A stretch of DNA of 64,000 bases from positions 62,001 through 126,000 of the forward strand of contig JAERTE010000112.1 of the NCBI GenBank assembly GCA_016845145.1, given 5' to 3'. Under the pieces are notes generated by a model. The model was not told the origin of the DNA. It worked only from the letters and a program-made list of their open reading frames with translations, and did not search any database. Below, one piece after another: positions 24,508 through 34,236 of the stretch (its first letter is position 1; each line of letters begins with the position of its first letter). The translations under genes and the position numbers were made by a program. The stretch is from Rhodospirillaceae bacterium (lineage in GTDB: Bacteria; Pseudomonadota; Alphaproteobacteria; Rhodospirillales; Casp-alpha2).

Positions 24508-25812
24508 ATGGACGGCGTTGTTGCGTCTGAACCGGATTCCGAACGTTCTCAAGATCAAGCGCCGCCGACCTTCGGCGAGGCGGCTGCCTATTGGGTGAAG
24601 CTGGGTTTCACCAGTTTCGGCGGCCCGGCGGGGCAGATCGCCATGATGCAGTCGGAATGCGTCGACAAGCGCGGCTGGATCGGCCAGGGCGCATTCTTGC
24701 GCGGGCTCAATTATTCCATGCTGCTGCCGGGGCCGGAGGCGCAACAGTTGGCGGCCTACATCGGCTGGCGGCTGCATGGTCTCAGGGGCTGCCTGTTTGC
24801 CGGGACAGCGTTCATCATTCCGGGCATGGTGCTGATGATCGGTCTCGCATGGATCGCCGCCGCGCACGGCGATGCGTCGCTGGTGAAGGCATTGTTCGAG
24901 GGGGTTAAGCCCGTTGTCGTGGCGATCATCATTCACGCGCTTTGGCGCATCGGATCGAAGGCTTGTAACTCGGCGTTGGCTATCGGCTTGGCCATAGGGG
25001 CGTTCGCGGCGATCCGGTTCGGTGGTGTGCCGTTCCCCGTGGTTGTCTTGGCGGCGGGCCTGCTGGGCATGGTCTTGGCCCGCGCCAGTTGGGGCGTCTT
25101 TGGCGGCGGCCATCACGCGGATGTGGAGGCGGATGATTCCGTCAGCTTCCGCCCCGCAGATATCGTCAGGCGCTGGCTTTTGGTCAGTCTGGCGACGGTT
25201 GCGGTCGGCGCCGTGCCTTGCGCCGTCGTGTTGATGGTGTACGGAGTTGAGCCTTTTGCCGATGTCATTCAGCTGTTTACGACGGCGGCGTTCGTCACCT
25301 TCGGCGGTGCCTATGCGGTGTTGCCGTATATTGCGGACGCCGGCGTCAATACCTACGGCTGGCTGACACCACCCGAGATGATCAACGGCCTGGCCTTGGC
25401 GGAAACCACGCCCGGCCCGTTGATTTTGGTCACCACCTACGTGGGCTTCTTTGCGGGATGGAAATCGGCTGGAATTGGCTTTGCCGTGTTGGCTGCGGGG
25501 TTGACGACCTTCGTCACTTTCCTGCCGTCGTTTTTGTTCATCATCGCCGGTGCGCCTTATATCGAGGCCCTGCAAGCCAAGGCATGGGCGCGCAATGCCC
25601 TGGGCGCGATCACGGCGGCGGTGGTCGGCGTGATCTTCAATTTGGCGGTGTTTTTCGGCGAGGCGGCATTGCTGAGCGATGCGGGCATTCACTGGATTAA
25701 CGCCGTGGCCGCCGTCGTTGCATTCGTTCTGCTGCAAAGCGGGCGGGTCGGTGTGCCGCTGATGGTGGCGTTGGGCGCCGGCTTCGGCGTCGCCATGCAA
25801 ACTTTACTTTAG
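24508..25812 (+). CDS. chrA: chromate transporter ChrA
   Basis: A 434-residue long-chain CHR-family transporter with two homologous halves. The first half carries GFTSFGGPAGQIAMMQ and the LPGPEAQQLAAYIG motif; the second carries AAFVTFGGAYAVLPYI and TTPGPLILVTTYVGFF. About ten to twelve hydrophobic segments are visible. Family members export chromate, in exchange with or modelled on sulfate. The ATG at 24508 follows AAGGAGG by seven bases. It is followed 16 bases later by a rhodanese gene. Specificity is inferred from the family. Confidence 0.93.
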   Translation: MDGVVASEPDSERSQDQAPPTFGEAAAYWVKLGFTSFGGPAGQIAMMQSECVDKRGWIGQGAFLRGLNYSMLLPGPEAQQLAAYIGWRLHGLRGCLFAGTAFIIPGMVLMIGLAWIAAAHGDASLVKALFEGVKPVVVAIIIHALWRIGSKACNSALAIGLAIGAFAAIRFGGVPFPVVVLAAGLLGMVLARASWGVFGGGHHADVEADDSVSFRPADIVRRWLLVSLATVAVGAVPCAVVLMVYGVEPFADVIQLFTTAAFVTFGGAYAVLPYIADAGVNTYGWLTPPEMINGLALAETTPGPLILVTTYVGFFAGWKSAGIGFAVLAAGLTTFVTFLPSFLFIIAGAPYIEALQAKAWARNALGAITAAVVGVIFNLAVFFGEAALLSDAGIHWINAVAAVVAFVLLQSGRVGVPLMVALGAGFGVAMQTLL

Positions 25813-25828
25813 GATAAGGAGACTGCAC

Positions 25829-26155
25829 ATGCTGCGTTCCATTACCCCCGATCAACTGGAAACCCTGATCCAATTTCAAGCCGATGTGCAAATTCTGGAT
25901 GTCAGGAAGAAGCCCGCGTTTGACGACGACAACGTCATCGCCGCCGGTGCCGAATGGCGCGATCCCGCATCGCTTGAAGACTGGTCGGGCCAACTGGACC
26001 GGGCCAAACCGGTAATCTGCTATTGCGTGCACGGCCATCAGGTCAGCCAGGACGCAAGCCGCGCTTTGTCGCAGCGCGGCTTTGACGCCTATTACCTGCG
26101 CGGCGGCTTCGATGAATGGAAGCACCGAAGCGCACCGCTGATGGCAAAAGGCTGA
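25829..26155 (+). CDS. single-domain rhodanese-like sulfurtransferase
   Basis: A 108-residue protein of one rhodanese domain. The active-site loop is CVHGHQVS, preceded by VQILDVRKKPAFDDDN, and it ends YYLRGGFDEWK. Cys is in the catalytic position, so it could carry a persulfide. It lies 16 bases after chrA on the same strand. The partnership suggests sulfur chemistry around chromate or sulfate handling, and rhodanese domains are indeed part of the ChrB protein family, but this is inference. Confidence 0.85.
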   Translation: MLRSITPDQLETLIQFQADVQILDVRKKPAFDDDNVIAAGAEWRDPASLEDWSGQLDRAKPVICYCVHGHQVSQDASRALSQRGFDAYYLRGGFDEWKHRSAPLMAKG

Positions 26156-26159
26156 GGGC

Positions 26160-26897
26160 CTATTTCAGGTTTGTATTGAGGAAGTCCGTGAACGCGCCCC
26201 AGGACTGCATGTCGGCGGTTTTGCGGTACCGCTTCGAGCCGAACACCGTGAAGGCGTGCGGAGCCCCGGAATAGACCTGGATTTCATAGTTGATCTTGGT
26301 CGCTTCCAGTTCCTTCGACAATTGCGCCACGTGGTCCATGGTGATGGAGGTGTCGGCACCGCCGTGCGCGACCAGAATTGGCGGCGTCGACTGCGGGTAG
26401 CTCTGCCCCTTGGGCGTGGAAAGCCCGCCGTGGAAGGTGGCGTAACCGGCGATGTCTTTGGCCTGACCTGAACGCGCCAGTTCCAGTACCGCCGCGCCGC
26501 CGAAACAGTATCCCATAACGACGGCCTTGCCTGAGGACATCTTCCTGGCCTCGCCCAGACCCGCCAGAATCACTCGGCGCATTTTTTCGCGGTCGGTATA
26601 GAGTTTCTTGGTTTCGGCTTTCTTCGCGCCCGTCTCCTTGGGCCGGTTCCCCTTGCCGTAAAGGTCGACGGCAAAAGCGTCATAACCCATGCCCGCCAGC
26701 ATATCGGCGCGCTTGACCTCGTAGTCGGTGAGGCCGTCCCAATCGTGAATGACCACAACCAATCCCTTGGACGCGCCCGAGGATTTGGCCATGTAGCCTT
26801 CATAATCGCCGCCACCTGAACTGTAAGTGACATTCTGGCCCGCGAAAGCGGCCAAAGGCAGCAACGCACCGATCAATCCAAATACAACTGATTTCAT
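26160..26897 (-). CDS. exported dienelactone hydrolase family protein
   Basis: A 245-residue alpha/beta hydrolase with a signal peptide (MKSVVFGLIGALLPLAAFA) suggesting periplasmic location. The nucleophile motif is GYCFGG (Cys in place of Ser), as in dienelactone hydrolases, with VVVIHDWDGL near the oxyanion region and the catalytic Asp/His in HGGADTSIT and GAPHAFT. ATG at 26897 follows GGGAGAGAGAG, so the longer in-frame start at 26936 is unlikely. It converges with the rhodanese gene, four bases apart. Substrate is unknown. Confidence 0.85.
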   Translation of the reverse strand: MKSVVFGLIGALLPLAAFAGQNVTYSSGGGDYEGYMAKSSGASKGLVVVIHDWDGLTDYEVKRADMLAGMGYDAFAVDLYGKGNRPKETGAKKAETKKLYTDREKMRRVILAGLGEARKMSSGKAVVMGYCFGGAAVLELARSGQAKDIAGYATFHGGLSTPKGQSYPQSTPPILVAHGGADTSITMDHVAQLSKELEATKINYEIQVYSGAPHAFTVFGSKRYRKTADMQSWGAFTDFLNTNLK

Positions 26898-26976
26898 CTC
26901 TCTCTCCCTGAATAACGGCATAATCAATCTTAGCATATTTGATGCTATGTTGGATCTTCAAGGGATCAGGAGGAAA

Positions 26977-27873
26977 TCAATCCGGCCAGCGATTGTGCAG
27001 CCATAACCATTGCCCCGGTGTGTCCCTGATCCAGGCCTCCAGGCGTTGGTTAACCAGGGCCATGAGCGCGGCCACATCGGCATGGCGCTCGCCGCTCGGC
27101 GTGAATTCCAGCGGCGGTTCGATAGTGAGGCGGAATTTGGCGCCTTTGATCCGTTCCACTCGCGCGGGCACCACGGGGCAGCCGTAGCGGAGCGCCAATT
27201 CCGCCAAAGCCGGTGCGGTCATGGCGTCACGCCCGAAGAATGCTACCGGTATGCCGTCATTCATCTTTTGGTCCACCAGCATGCCAAGATGCTTGCCTGC
27301 CCTGAGGGATTTTAACAATTTACGCGCACCCTCGGCGCCCTTCGGGATCAACTCACCGCCCACTGCATCTCGGCCGCTCCGGTATAGCCATTCGGTCAAT
27401 CGATTGTTGGCGGCGCGGTAGATGCGGTCCAACGGCACGCCGCGTTGCGTCGCACCCAGGGAAACGATCTCCCAGTTGGCAATGTGGCCAGAAAAGAATA
27501 TGCCCGGTTGGTCGTCGTCGCGCAGCAGGTCAACATTTTCGGCCCCGACCACTTCCACATTCCCTGCTGGATTGTAAACGTCGATCTTGCCGAGGTGCGG
27601 GTACTCGCCGGCGACGCGGCCCAGATTATCCCACATGTCGCGTACGATGACGTTGATCTCGGCATCGGATTTTTCAGGGAACGCATTTTTCAGATTCCGA
27701 CGGGCGCGGCGGCTAACGGCAAGTCTCGGACCGATGGAGCGCGCCACGGCACCGCCCAAGCTAGACGCTGCAGAAAATCCCATGGCGCGAAATAGGCCAT
27801 ATACGGCCAGCGCGATACCCGCCAGGACGGGATCGAAGAAATAGCGTTTGAGTGGCGGGCGTTCAGCCAGCAT
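26977..27873 (-). CDS. lipid A biosynthesis lauroyl/myristoyl acyltransferase (HtrB/LpxL-like)
   Basis: A 298-residue inner-membrane acyltransferase that adds a secondary acyl chain to lipid A. The catalytic H-x4-E motif is SGHIANWE near residue 134, with NLGRVAGEYPHL and LVDQKMNDGIPVAFFGR as further family features. An N-terminal membrane segment is present. ATG at 27873 is chosen over TTG at 27891. It overlaps the end of lpxK by 11 bases and is the last gene of the lipid A cluster. The LpxL versus LpxM distinction is not clear. Confidence 0.9.
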   Translation of the reverse strand: MLAERPPLKRYFFDPVLAGIALAVYGLFRAMGFSAASSLGGAVARSIGPRLAVSRRARRNLKNAFPEKSDAEINVIVRDMWDNLGRVAGEYPHLGKIDVYNPAGNVEVVGAENVDLLRDDDQPGIFFSGHIANWEIVSLGATQRGVPLDRIYRAANNRLTEWLYRSGRDAVGGELIPKGAEGARKLLKSLRAGKHLGMLVDQKMNDGIPVAFFGRDAMTAPALAELALRYGCPVVPARVERIKGAKFRLTIEPPLEFTPSGERHADVAALMALVNQRLEAWIRDTPGQWLWLHNRWPD

Positions 27874-28858
27874 GCAAAGTTCCGTCAACAAGGGGTGATA
27901 TCAACGCATCAATCGCCCCTTCGTCCTCCCATTGCACACCGATTGTCAAGACGTCGATGTCATTACGTTGGCTCGGGCTTAGGCGCACCCAGTCTTTTTC
28001 GGTTGTGATCAATCCAGCAGCGAGGCCTTGGGCACGGCTTCTCAGTTGCGTCAATTCGGCGTCGGAAAACAGATGATGGTCAGCGAACGAGACACTGTCC
28101 ACAAGCCCGACACCGGCGGTCCGCAAGGTATCGAAGAACTTTTCGGGCCGCCCGATGCCGGCAAAAGCGACGTACGGCTTGCTATAAAATTGTTTTGCGT
28201 CGCTCCCAGGCTGAACACTTGCCGCCATAACTCGTGGCGCCAACGACAGGCTACCAAGCGTACCTGTCATATCATCACCAATCCGAATGACCGCTTGAGC
28301 GCGCAGCAGGGCATCGCTCAAAGGTTCACGCAGCGGCCCTGCGGGCATGACGCGGCCATTACCGACACCATAGCCGCCGTCGACCACCAAAAGGCTCAAG
28401 GTCTTCTCTAGAGAAAAGTTTTGGAAGCCGTCGTCCATGACCAGAACATCGGCCCCCGCTTGGCACGCCAATTTGGCACTTGCGGCGCGGTTGGCACTGA
28501 CCCAGGTCGGTGCGGCGCGGGCCAACACAAGGGCTTCGTCCCCAACCATTCGGGCATTGTGCCCGCTTGGATCGACCTGCAGAGGTCCTTTCTCCGTTCC
28601 GCCATAGCCGCGCGTCAGGAAATGCGGCTGCACGCCTTTTCGCGTCAGACGCTGCGCAATATCCAGCGCGACAGGTGTCTTTCCGGCTCCGCCGGCCGTC
28701 ACGTTGCCGATACATACAACCGGTATCGGCGCATGCCAGGGGCTGGGGCCCATTGTGTGTTTGAGGGAGGCGCCGGCCTGATACGCCCAGGACAAAGGCG
28801 TCAGCAATGCAGCTGTGACGCCACCTTGCCCGGCTTGCCAGAATGCCGGTGCTTTCAT
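27863..28858 (-). CDS. lpxK: tetraacyldisaccharide 4'-kinase
   Basis: A 331-residue membrane-associated P-loop kinase that phosphorylates the 4' position of the lipid A precursor. The Walker A motif is GNVTAGGAGKTP near residue 52, and the VLVMDDGFQN motif is the family's Walker B-like segment. MKAPAFWQAGQGG, then LTPLSWAYQ, is the usual LpxK N terminus. It overlaps waaA by four bases and the HtrB-like gene by 11. Identification is firm. Confidence 0.96.
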   Translation of the reverse strand: MKAPAFWQAGQGGVTAALLTPLSWAYQAGASLKHTMGPSPWHAPIPVVCIGNVTAGGAGKTPVALDIAQRLTRKGVQPHFLTRGYGGTEKGPLQVDPSGHNARMVGDEALVLARAAPTWVSANRAASAKLACQAGADVLVMDDGFQNFSLEKTLSLLVVDGGYGVGNGRVMPAGPLREPLSDALLRAQAVIRIGDDMTGTLGSLSLAPRVMAASVQPGSDAKQFYSKPYVAFAGIGRPEKFFDTLRTAGVGLVDSVSFADHHLFSDAELTQLRSRAQGLAAGLITTEKDWVRLSPSQRNDIDVLTIGVQWEDEGAIDALISPLVDGTLHAG

Positions 28859-30165
28859 TCCGGTGAACCTTCGTTATCGGGCGTGGATGTGATAGCGGCC
28901 ATAAACGGCTGCAACTCCGCCAACACCGAAGGAAGAACGGCGGTTTCCGATTCCGCAATAGCCAACGCATTGGCGGCGCGGGAGCGGCAGAGGCAGAGGC
29001 TTTCTTCCGCCAGCAGTGTGGTGACGGCATCGGCCAATTCGCTTGGGCTCGTCACCCGACCCGCGCCATCAGCAGCCAATAGGCGCTCGGCGATATCAGG
29101 GAAGTTCCACATGTGCGGCCCGAACAGAATGGCGCTTTCTAACCGCGCCGGCTCTATGGGGTTCTGACCGCCCAGATCGACCAGCGACTTGCCCATGAAA
29201 CTGACCGGACACAGCCGGAAAAACAGACCCAGTTCACCCATGGTGTCGGCGATATAGATATCGGTTTCAGCGCCGGGGATTTCGTTCAGTGATCGACGAG
29301 CGACGCTGGCGCCCAATGCCATCAGTTCCCGTGCGATGTCGCCCCCCCGGTCTGGGTGACGTGGCACGATGATGCTCAAGAGACCGGGATGCTTGGCCGT
29401 AATCGATTGGTGCGCTTGCCATACCATCGTTTCTTCGCCCGCATGGGTGCTGGCGGCGAGCCAGCATGGGCGTTCGCCGACGTGTTCCCGTATCGCCGCC
29501 AAATCATCCACATCAACAGGCAACGGCGGGACGGCGAATTTCAGGTTGCCGACGGATCGCACCGGACGTGCGCCCAGGTATTGCAGGCGTTCGGTGTCCA
29601 GTTCAGCCTGCCCCAGGCATAAGCTGAAACTCTCTAGGATTGCTTTCGCCAATCCCGGCCAGCGTTTCCATTTGGCGAACGATTCCGGCGAAATACGGCC
29701 GTTGATCAGCACCATGGGGATGCCACGCGATGCCGGGAGTGTGGTCAGGTTGGGCCAGAATTCCGACTCGGCCCACAACACTAAATCCGGGCGCCAGTGA
29801 TCCAGGAAGGCGTTGACGTAGGGCACCCGGTCAACGGGCACGTATTGATGAAAGGCGCGAGGAGGGAGTCTGTCCGCCAGCAATTTGGCCGACGTTACGG
29901 TACCCGACGTCATCAGTACGTAGACGGTGTCATGGGCATCGAGAAGCGCTTCCACCAGCGGCAACATGGAAAGCGATTCACCAACGCTGGCGGCGTGCGC
30001 CCACACCAGCGGCCCCAATGGCCGAGGGTGTGCCGCCTCGCCGAGACGCTCATTGAAACGCACCACGTCTTCCTTGCCGCGCGCTAGGCGTTGCTTCAGA
30101 TGGCGCGAAATCAGCGGCGCGGCGAGCGCGGTGGCGGCGCGGTAGAGGGGAAGCAACTTGCTCAT
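28855..30165 (-). CDS. waaA: Kdo transferase
   Basis: A 436-residue glycosyltransferase (GT30) that adds 3-deoxy-D-manno-octulosonate to lipid IVA at the inner membrane. An N-terminal membrane anchor region precedes VWAHAASVGES (catalytic Glu near residue 63), followed by the C-terminal domain with IYIADTMGELGLFFR and FMGKSLVDLGGQNPIEPA. It overlaps the DUF374 gene upstream by four bases and lpxK downstream by four bases, so the three are translationally coupled. Kdo number added is unknown. Confidence 0.96.
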   Translation of the reverse strand: MSKLLPLYRAATALAAPLISRHLKQRLARGKEDVVRFNERLGEAAHPRPLGPLVWAHAASVGESLSMLPLVEALLDAHDTVYVLMTSGTVTSAKLLADRLPPRAFHQYVPVDRVPYVNAFLDHWRPDLVLWAESEFWPNLTTLPASRGIPMVLINGRISPESFAKWKRWPGLAKAILESFSLCLGQAELDTERLQYLGARPVRSVGNLKFAVPPLPVDVDDLAAIREHVGERPCWLAASTHAGEETMVWQAHQSITAKHPGLLSIIVPRHPDRGGDIARELMALGASVARRSLNEIPGAETDIYIADTMGELGLFFRLCPVSFMGKSLVDLGGQNPIEPARLESAILFGPHMWNFPDIAERLLAADGAGRVTSPSELADAVTTLLAEESLCLCRSRAANALAIAESETAVLPSVLAELQPFMAAITSTPDNEGSPE

Positions 30166-30875
30166 GCGGTACTGGCCTCCGCCTCGGCCGGGGAAACGGT
30201 GGGGCGGTTGGTCAAGGCATCGGCTTCAATGGTGATAGCGTTCAATGCCGTCTCGACCTCCAGCCGGGCGGCCTCAAGTGCCTCAGCATCGGCATCACGC
30301 GCCACATGGATGGGTTGACCCCAAACAATCACGCCGCGTCCGAACGGCCAGGGAACCAAAAAACGGTCCCAGGAGCTCAAATTGCGACCCCTGTTGATTG
30401 AATAGGTGGCGGGGATAATGGGAGCACCCGACAATCTGGCGGCACCGATGACACCTTCCGATGCCCGCATGCGCGGGCCCCTGGGTCCATCGGGTGTAAC
30501 GCCAATACACTCACCCGATTTTAAAAGTTTGACCATGGCGCGAAGTGCTTGCGCGCCACCCTTGGAACTTGAACCGGCAACCGTATGGATGCCCAGGTGT
30601 GCGATCGTGTCGGCGATGAGACGGCCGTCGCGATGCTGTGAGATCAACATGTGAATTTGATGTTTTGCATTCCAGCAGTGCGGCATCATCAGAAATCGGC
30701 CATGCCAGAAAGCGATAATGAAGGGCCGGTCGGTCTCCCAGTATTCATTAGGGATATCATTGCGGACAAATTGCCAGCGGCTCGTCACCCCCACCAGCCG
30801 AATGTACTGCGCGCCTAGCCAACAAGCGAACAACCTTACCCTTTCGGATTTCAACGCGCGTTTGATAGGCGACAC
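30162..30875 (-). CDS. DUF374 lysophospholipid acyltransferase family protein
   Basis: A 237-residue acyltransferase-like protein of the DUF374 family. The motif FWHGRFLMMPHCW carries the conserved His, and GVTPDGPRGPRM and IIPATYSI are further family blocks. GTG at 30875 is chosen: the translation then begins with SPIKRALKSERVRL, the usual family start, seven bases after the msbA stop. An earlier start at 30965 would overlap msbA by 83 bases. In alphaproteobacteria this gene regularly precedes waaA and lpxK, so a lipid A role is likely. Confidence 0.85.
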   Translation of the reverse strand: MSPIKRALKSERVRLFACWLGAQYIRLVGVTSRWQFVRNDIPNEYWETDRPFIIAFWHGRFLMMPHCWNAKHQIHMLISQHRDGRLIADTIAHLGIHTVAGSSSKGGAQALRAMVKLLKSGECIGVTPDGPRGPRMRASEGVIGAARLSGAPIIPATYSINRGRNLSSWDRFLVPWPFGRGVIVWGQPIHVARDADAEALEAARLEVETALNAITIEADALTNRPTVSPAEAEASTA

Positions 30876-30882
30876 GCTGGTC

Positions 30883-32694
30883 TCAACCTTCCGAAGCCGC
30901 CGCCAGGACGGGCGTGGGCTCATCGGCGAATTGCAGTTCGTAGAGTTTTTTGTAAAGACCGCCACGGGCCAGCAACTCGCCGTGGGTGCCTTGTTCCGCG
31001 ATGCGGCCCTGGTCGACGACGTATATCAGGTCGGCATCCATGATGGTCGACAACCGGTGCGCTATGACCAACGTGGTGCGACCCTGCATCAATTCATCCA
31101 ACGCGGCTTGGATATGACGCTCTGACTCGGTATCCAACGCGGACGTGGCTTCATCCAACAACAAAATCGGCGCGTCCTTGAGCATGGCGCGTGCGATGGC
31201 CAGGCGTTGACGTTGTCCGCCCGATAGCTTGACGCCCTGTTCGCCGACTACGGTGTCGTAACCGTTGGGCAGGTCGAGGACAAAATCATGCGCGGCGGCG
31301 TGGCGTGCGGCATGCTCGATCTCGTCTTGGCCGGCACCGGCTTTGCCGTAGGCTATGTTGGCGGCGACAGAATCGTCGAACAGCGTAATCTCCTGGCTGA
31401 CCAGTGCCACATTGGCGAATAGACTTTCGAGCGTCGCATCACGCACGTCCATGCCGTCAATGGTGATGGCGCCGCTGTCGATGTCGTAAAATCGTGGGAT
31501 CAGGTTAAGAATCGTGGACTTGCCGGCCCCCGACGGTCCGACCAGCGCGACGGTCCCGCCGGCCGGGACATGCATCGAAATATCGCTGAGCGCCTGAACG
31601 TCTTCATCATAAGCAAAACCAACACGGCTGAATTCGATCTCGCCGGTGACGGTGCGCAAGTCTTTGGCATCAGGCTTGTCGGCAATGGCGGGGTATTGGT
31701 CCAACAAGAAATATAGGCGCTCCGCGCCGGCCATACCCTGTTGAATGCTGGCATTCAGGGTTGCGAGTTTTTTCATGGGTTCATATGCCATGAGCAGCGC
31801 CGTGAGGAACGAGAAAAAGGCACCAGCCGTCGTGGCCCCGTCAATGACGCGGCTGCCGCCGTAGATAATCACCACGAATACAGCGGCGCCGGCCAAAGTT
31901 TCCATGATCGGCCGTGAGATTTCCCGCGTCCGGACGGCTTTCATGTTGAGGCGGAAAATCCGCTCCACCACGTCGGCCAGACGCGTTGCTTCGTAGGCCT
32001 CCATTCCATAGGCCTTGACCACGCGGATGCCCTGAAAAGTCTGGTTCAACACTGTCGTGAAAATGCCCAGTTCCGCTTGGGTGTTGGCGGTCACCTTGCG
32101 CATGCGTTTACCGATGCGCACGATGGGATATATGGCAATCGGGAAAGCGAAAAACGAAGCAACGGCCAATTGCCAATCTTGATAAAACATCACGCCGACA
32201 AGCGCCACAAGCGATAGCATATCCTTGCCAAATCCGGTTAGGCCGTTGGAGACGGCGACTTTCATAAGCTGTATGTCGAGGGTGAAACGTGAAATCAGCG
32301 TGCCAGTTGGGTTGGCATGGAAAAAACCTAGATCCATTTTCGACAAATGGACGAAGAGCTTGTTTTGCATGTCAGCGATGATCCGCAAGCCAACCTTGTT
32401 CATCAACAGCGATTGACCATAGTTGGCAAACCCTTTGACCAAGAACGTCGTGATCACCATCAAGCCAACAGGCCACAGCATCGCCTCGTTTTTGGCGACA
32501 AATACGTCATCGACAATGGGCTTCATCAGATACGCGGAAAAACCATTCGTGGCAGCCATAATCGCCATGAACAGCACGGCAAAAATGATCCAGCCGACAT
32601 AGTTGTGGATGGCATCGCGCCACAGGCGCCCCATAAGGTGCATCGTGGTCGCCTGGGGCGTGACTGCATGTAGCTTAGCGTCTTGTTCGGTCAA
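30883..32694 (-). CDS. msbA: lipid A export ABC transporter (MsbA-like)
   Basis: A 603-residue half-transporter, with six transmembrane helices in the first ~340 residues and an ATPase domain after. The ATPase shows Walker A GPSGAGKST, signature LSGGQRQRLAIARA and Walker B ILLLDEATSALD. Location between pmbA and the waaA-lpxK genes makes lipid A-core flipping from inner to outer leaflet the most likely job, though other subfamily B exporters look similar. It starts 56 bases after the pmbA stop. Confidence 0.9.
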   Translation of the reverse strand: MTEQDAKLHAVTPQATTMHLMGRLWRDAIHNYVGWIIFAVLFMAIMAATNGFSAYLMKPIVDDVFVAKNEAMLWPVGLMVITTFLVKGFANYGQSLLMNKVGLRIIADMQNKLFVHLSKMDLGFFHANPTGTLISRFTLDIQLMKVAVSNGLTGFGKDMLSLVALVGVMFYQDWQLAVASFFAFPIAIYPIVRIGKRMRKVTANTQAELGIFTTVLNQTFQGIRVVKAYGMEAYEATRLADVVERIFRLNMKAVRTREISRPIMETLAGAAVFVVIIYGGSRVIDGATTAGAFFSFLTALLMAYEPMKKLATLNASIQQGMAGAERLYFLLDQYPAIADKPDAKDLRTVTGEIEFSRVGFAYDEDVQALSDISMHVPAGGTVALVGPSGAGKSTILNLIPRFYDIDSGAITIDGMDVRDATLESLFANVALVSQEITLFDDSVAANIAYGKAGAGQDEIEHAARHAAAHDFVLDLPNGYDTVVGEQGVKLSGGQRQRLAIARAMLKDAPILLLDEATSALDTESERHIQAALDELMQGRTTLVIAHRLSTIMDADLIYVVDQGRIAEQGTHGELLARGGLYKKLYELQFADEPTPVLAAASEG

Positions 32695-32750
32695 GGTTTT
32701 CCGGCCTTCACGAGGTAGGTGGCCAATGTATCACGGTGCGGGGCTTACGG

Positions 32751-34097
32751 CTACTTTCCGGCGACGGTCATGCCGTCGATGCGCAGTGTCGGTGCGTTGG
32801 TGCCGAAACGGAACTCCAGATCGTCGGCGGGGGTCATGTTCATGAACATGTCCTTCAAGTTGCCGGCGATAGTCACTTCGCTGACCGGGTCGGTGATCTT
32901 GCCGTTCTCGATCCAGAAACCCGTCGCGCCGCGCGAATAGTCACCGGTCACCATGGAAATACCGCGGCCCATCATTTCGGTCACGTAGAACCCTTGATCG
33001 ATATTGCCGATCAGGTCGTCGCGGCTGATGGCGCCGGCTTCCAGATGCAGGTTGGTGGTCGATGGCGACGGCGGGCCCGAGACGCCGCGCGATGCATTGC
33101 CCGTGGTTTCCAGCCCCAATTGCCTGGCTGAGCGCAAATCCAGCACCCAGGTTTGCAGCACGCCATCCTCGATCAGGTTGCGGCGCCGGGTGGCGATGCC
33201 TTCGCCGTCAAAACCCTTCGAGCGCAGCCCGCGCCTGCGCAGCGGGTCGTCGACGATGGTGATGCCCTTGGCCATCACCTGCTGGCCCATCAAGTCTTTC
33301 AAAAATGTCGTGCCGCGCGCCACCGCCGAGCCGTTGATGGCGCCGGCCAGGTGTGCGGGGATGGATTGCGAGACGCGCGGGTCGTAGACGATGGGGACTT
33401 GCGCGGTTTCCACCTTGCGTGGACCCAAGCGCCTGACGGCCTGCTCGCCGGCGCGCTGGCCAATTTCCTCAGGCGACGGCAGGTCTTCGAAATGCACCGC
33501 CGTGCCCCAGTCGTAATCGCGCTCCATGGCCGTACCTTCGCCGGCCAACACCGCGGCGCTCAGGCTGAACCCGGTGCGGACGCGGGTGCGGGCAAAACCA
33601 TTACTTGCCGCCAGTGCCACGAAAGAGCGGCTCCAGCCCGCATCACCGCCTTCGGAATTGCTGACGCCATCAACGGCCAGCGCTGCCGTTTCAGCACGTG
33701 CGGCCAGCTCGCCCAGCGCTTCCGCGCTGGGCTCGGTTGCATCGCATTCATCGAGGTCGGGGGTGTCGCCGGCCAGCATGCCGGCATCGGCGATGCCGCA
33801 AAATTCATCTTCCGGCACCACTTTGGCCATGGCCAGGGCGCGGTCGAGCAATTCGTCCAAGGCGCTGTCCGAGATATCCGACGACGACACGATGGCTTGG
33901 CGCTTGCCCATCAACACGCGCAGGCCCAGATCGGCGCCCTCGGCGCGCTCCAGGTGTTCGGGCTTGCCGAGCCGCTGGCTGGCGGACAGCGAGACGCCAT
34001 GCACATAGACCGCGTCCGCAGCGTCGGCGCCGCCGCGTTTGGCGCGGTCCATCAGATTCGACAGACGATCGAGAATGGTCTCTTCGATGTTTTCCAT
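32751..34097 (-). CDS. pmbA: PmbA/TldD-family metallopeptidase
   Basis: A 448-residue TldE/PmbA-type protein, which works with TldD in an intracellular peptidase that processes modified peptides. The family pattern is clear: GVSLSASQRLGKPEHLERAE, ADLGLRVLMGKRQAIVSSSD, and at the C terminus YSRGATGFWIENGKI and FRFGTNAPTLRIDGM. PmbA lacks the TldD zinc motif, as here. ATG at 34097 is chosen; the frame stays open far upstream across korA, but that stretch is an antisense shadow. TldD itself is not in the window. Confidence 0.93.
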   Translation of the reverse strand: MENIEETILDRLSNLMDRAKRGGADAADAVYVHGVSLSASQRLGKPEHLERAEGADLGLRVLMGKRQAIVSSSDISDSALDELLDRALAMAKVVPEDEFCGIADAGMLAGDTPDLDECDATEPSAEALGELAARAETAALAVDGVSNSEGGDAGWSRSFVALAASNGFARTRVRTGFSLSAAVLAGEGTAMERDYDWGTAVHFEDLPSPEEIGQRAGEQAVRRLGPRKVETAQVPIVYDPRVSQSIPAHLAGAINGSAVARGTTFLKDLMGQQVMAKGITIVDDPLRRRGLRSKGFDGEGIATRRRNLIEDGVLQTWVLDLRSARQLGLETTGNASRGVSGPPSPSTTNLHLEAGAISRDDLIGNIDQGFYVTEMMGRGISMVTGDYSRGATGFWIENGKITDPVSEVTIAGNLKDMFMNMTPADDLEFRFGTNAPTLRIDGMTVAGK

Positions 34098-34236
34098 GAG
34101 GGTCACTTTTTCCGGCGATGCGAAGCGTTGGTGAGAATTTTGTATCGTGCCACCGCAGTCGTGCCAAGCACAGCAACATATTCGTGAAACGTAAAATAAT
34201 GGCAAGCTTATGATGGTGCTTTTTAAGCTGAAAAAA

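Noticed and set aside
24439-25800. A 453-codon minus-strand frame opposite chrA
   Set aside because: Composition is rich in His, Arg, Gln and Asp with no membrane segment or motif. It is the shadow of chrA.
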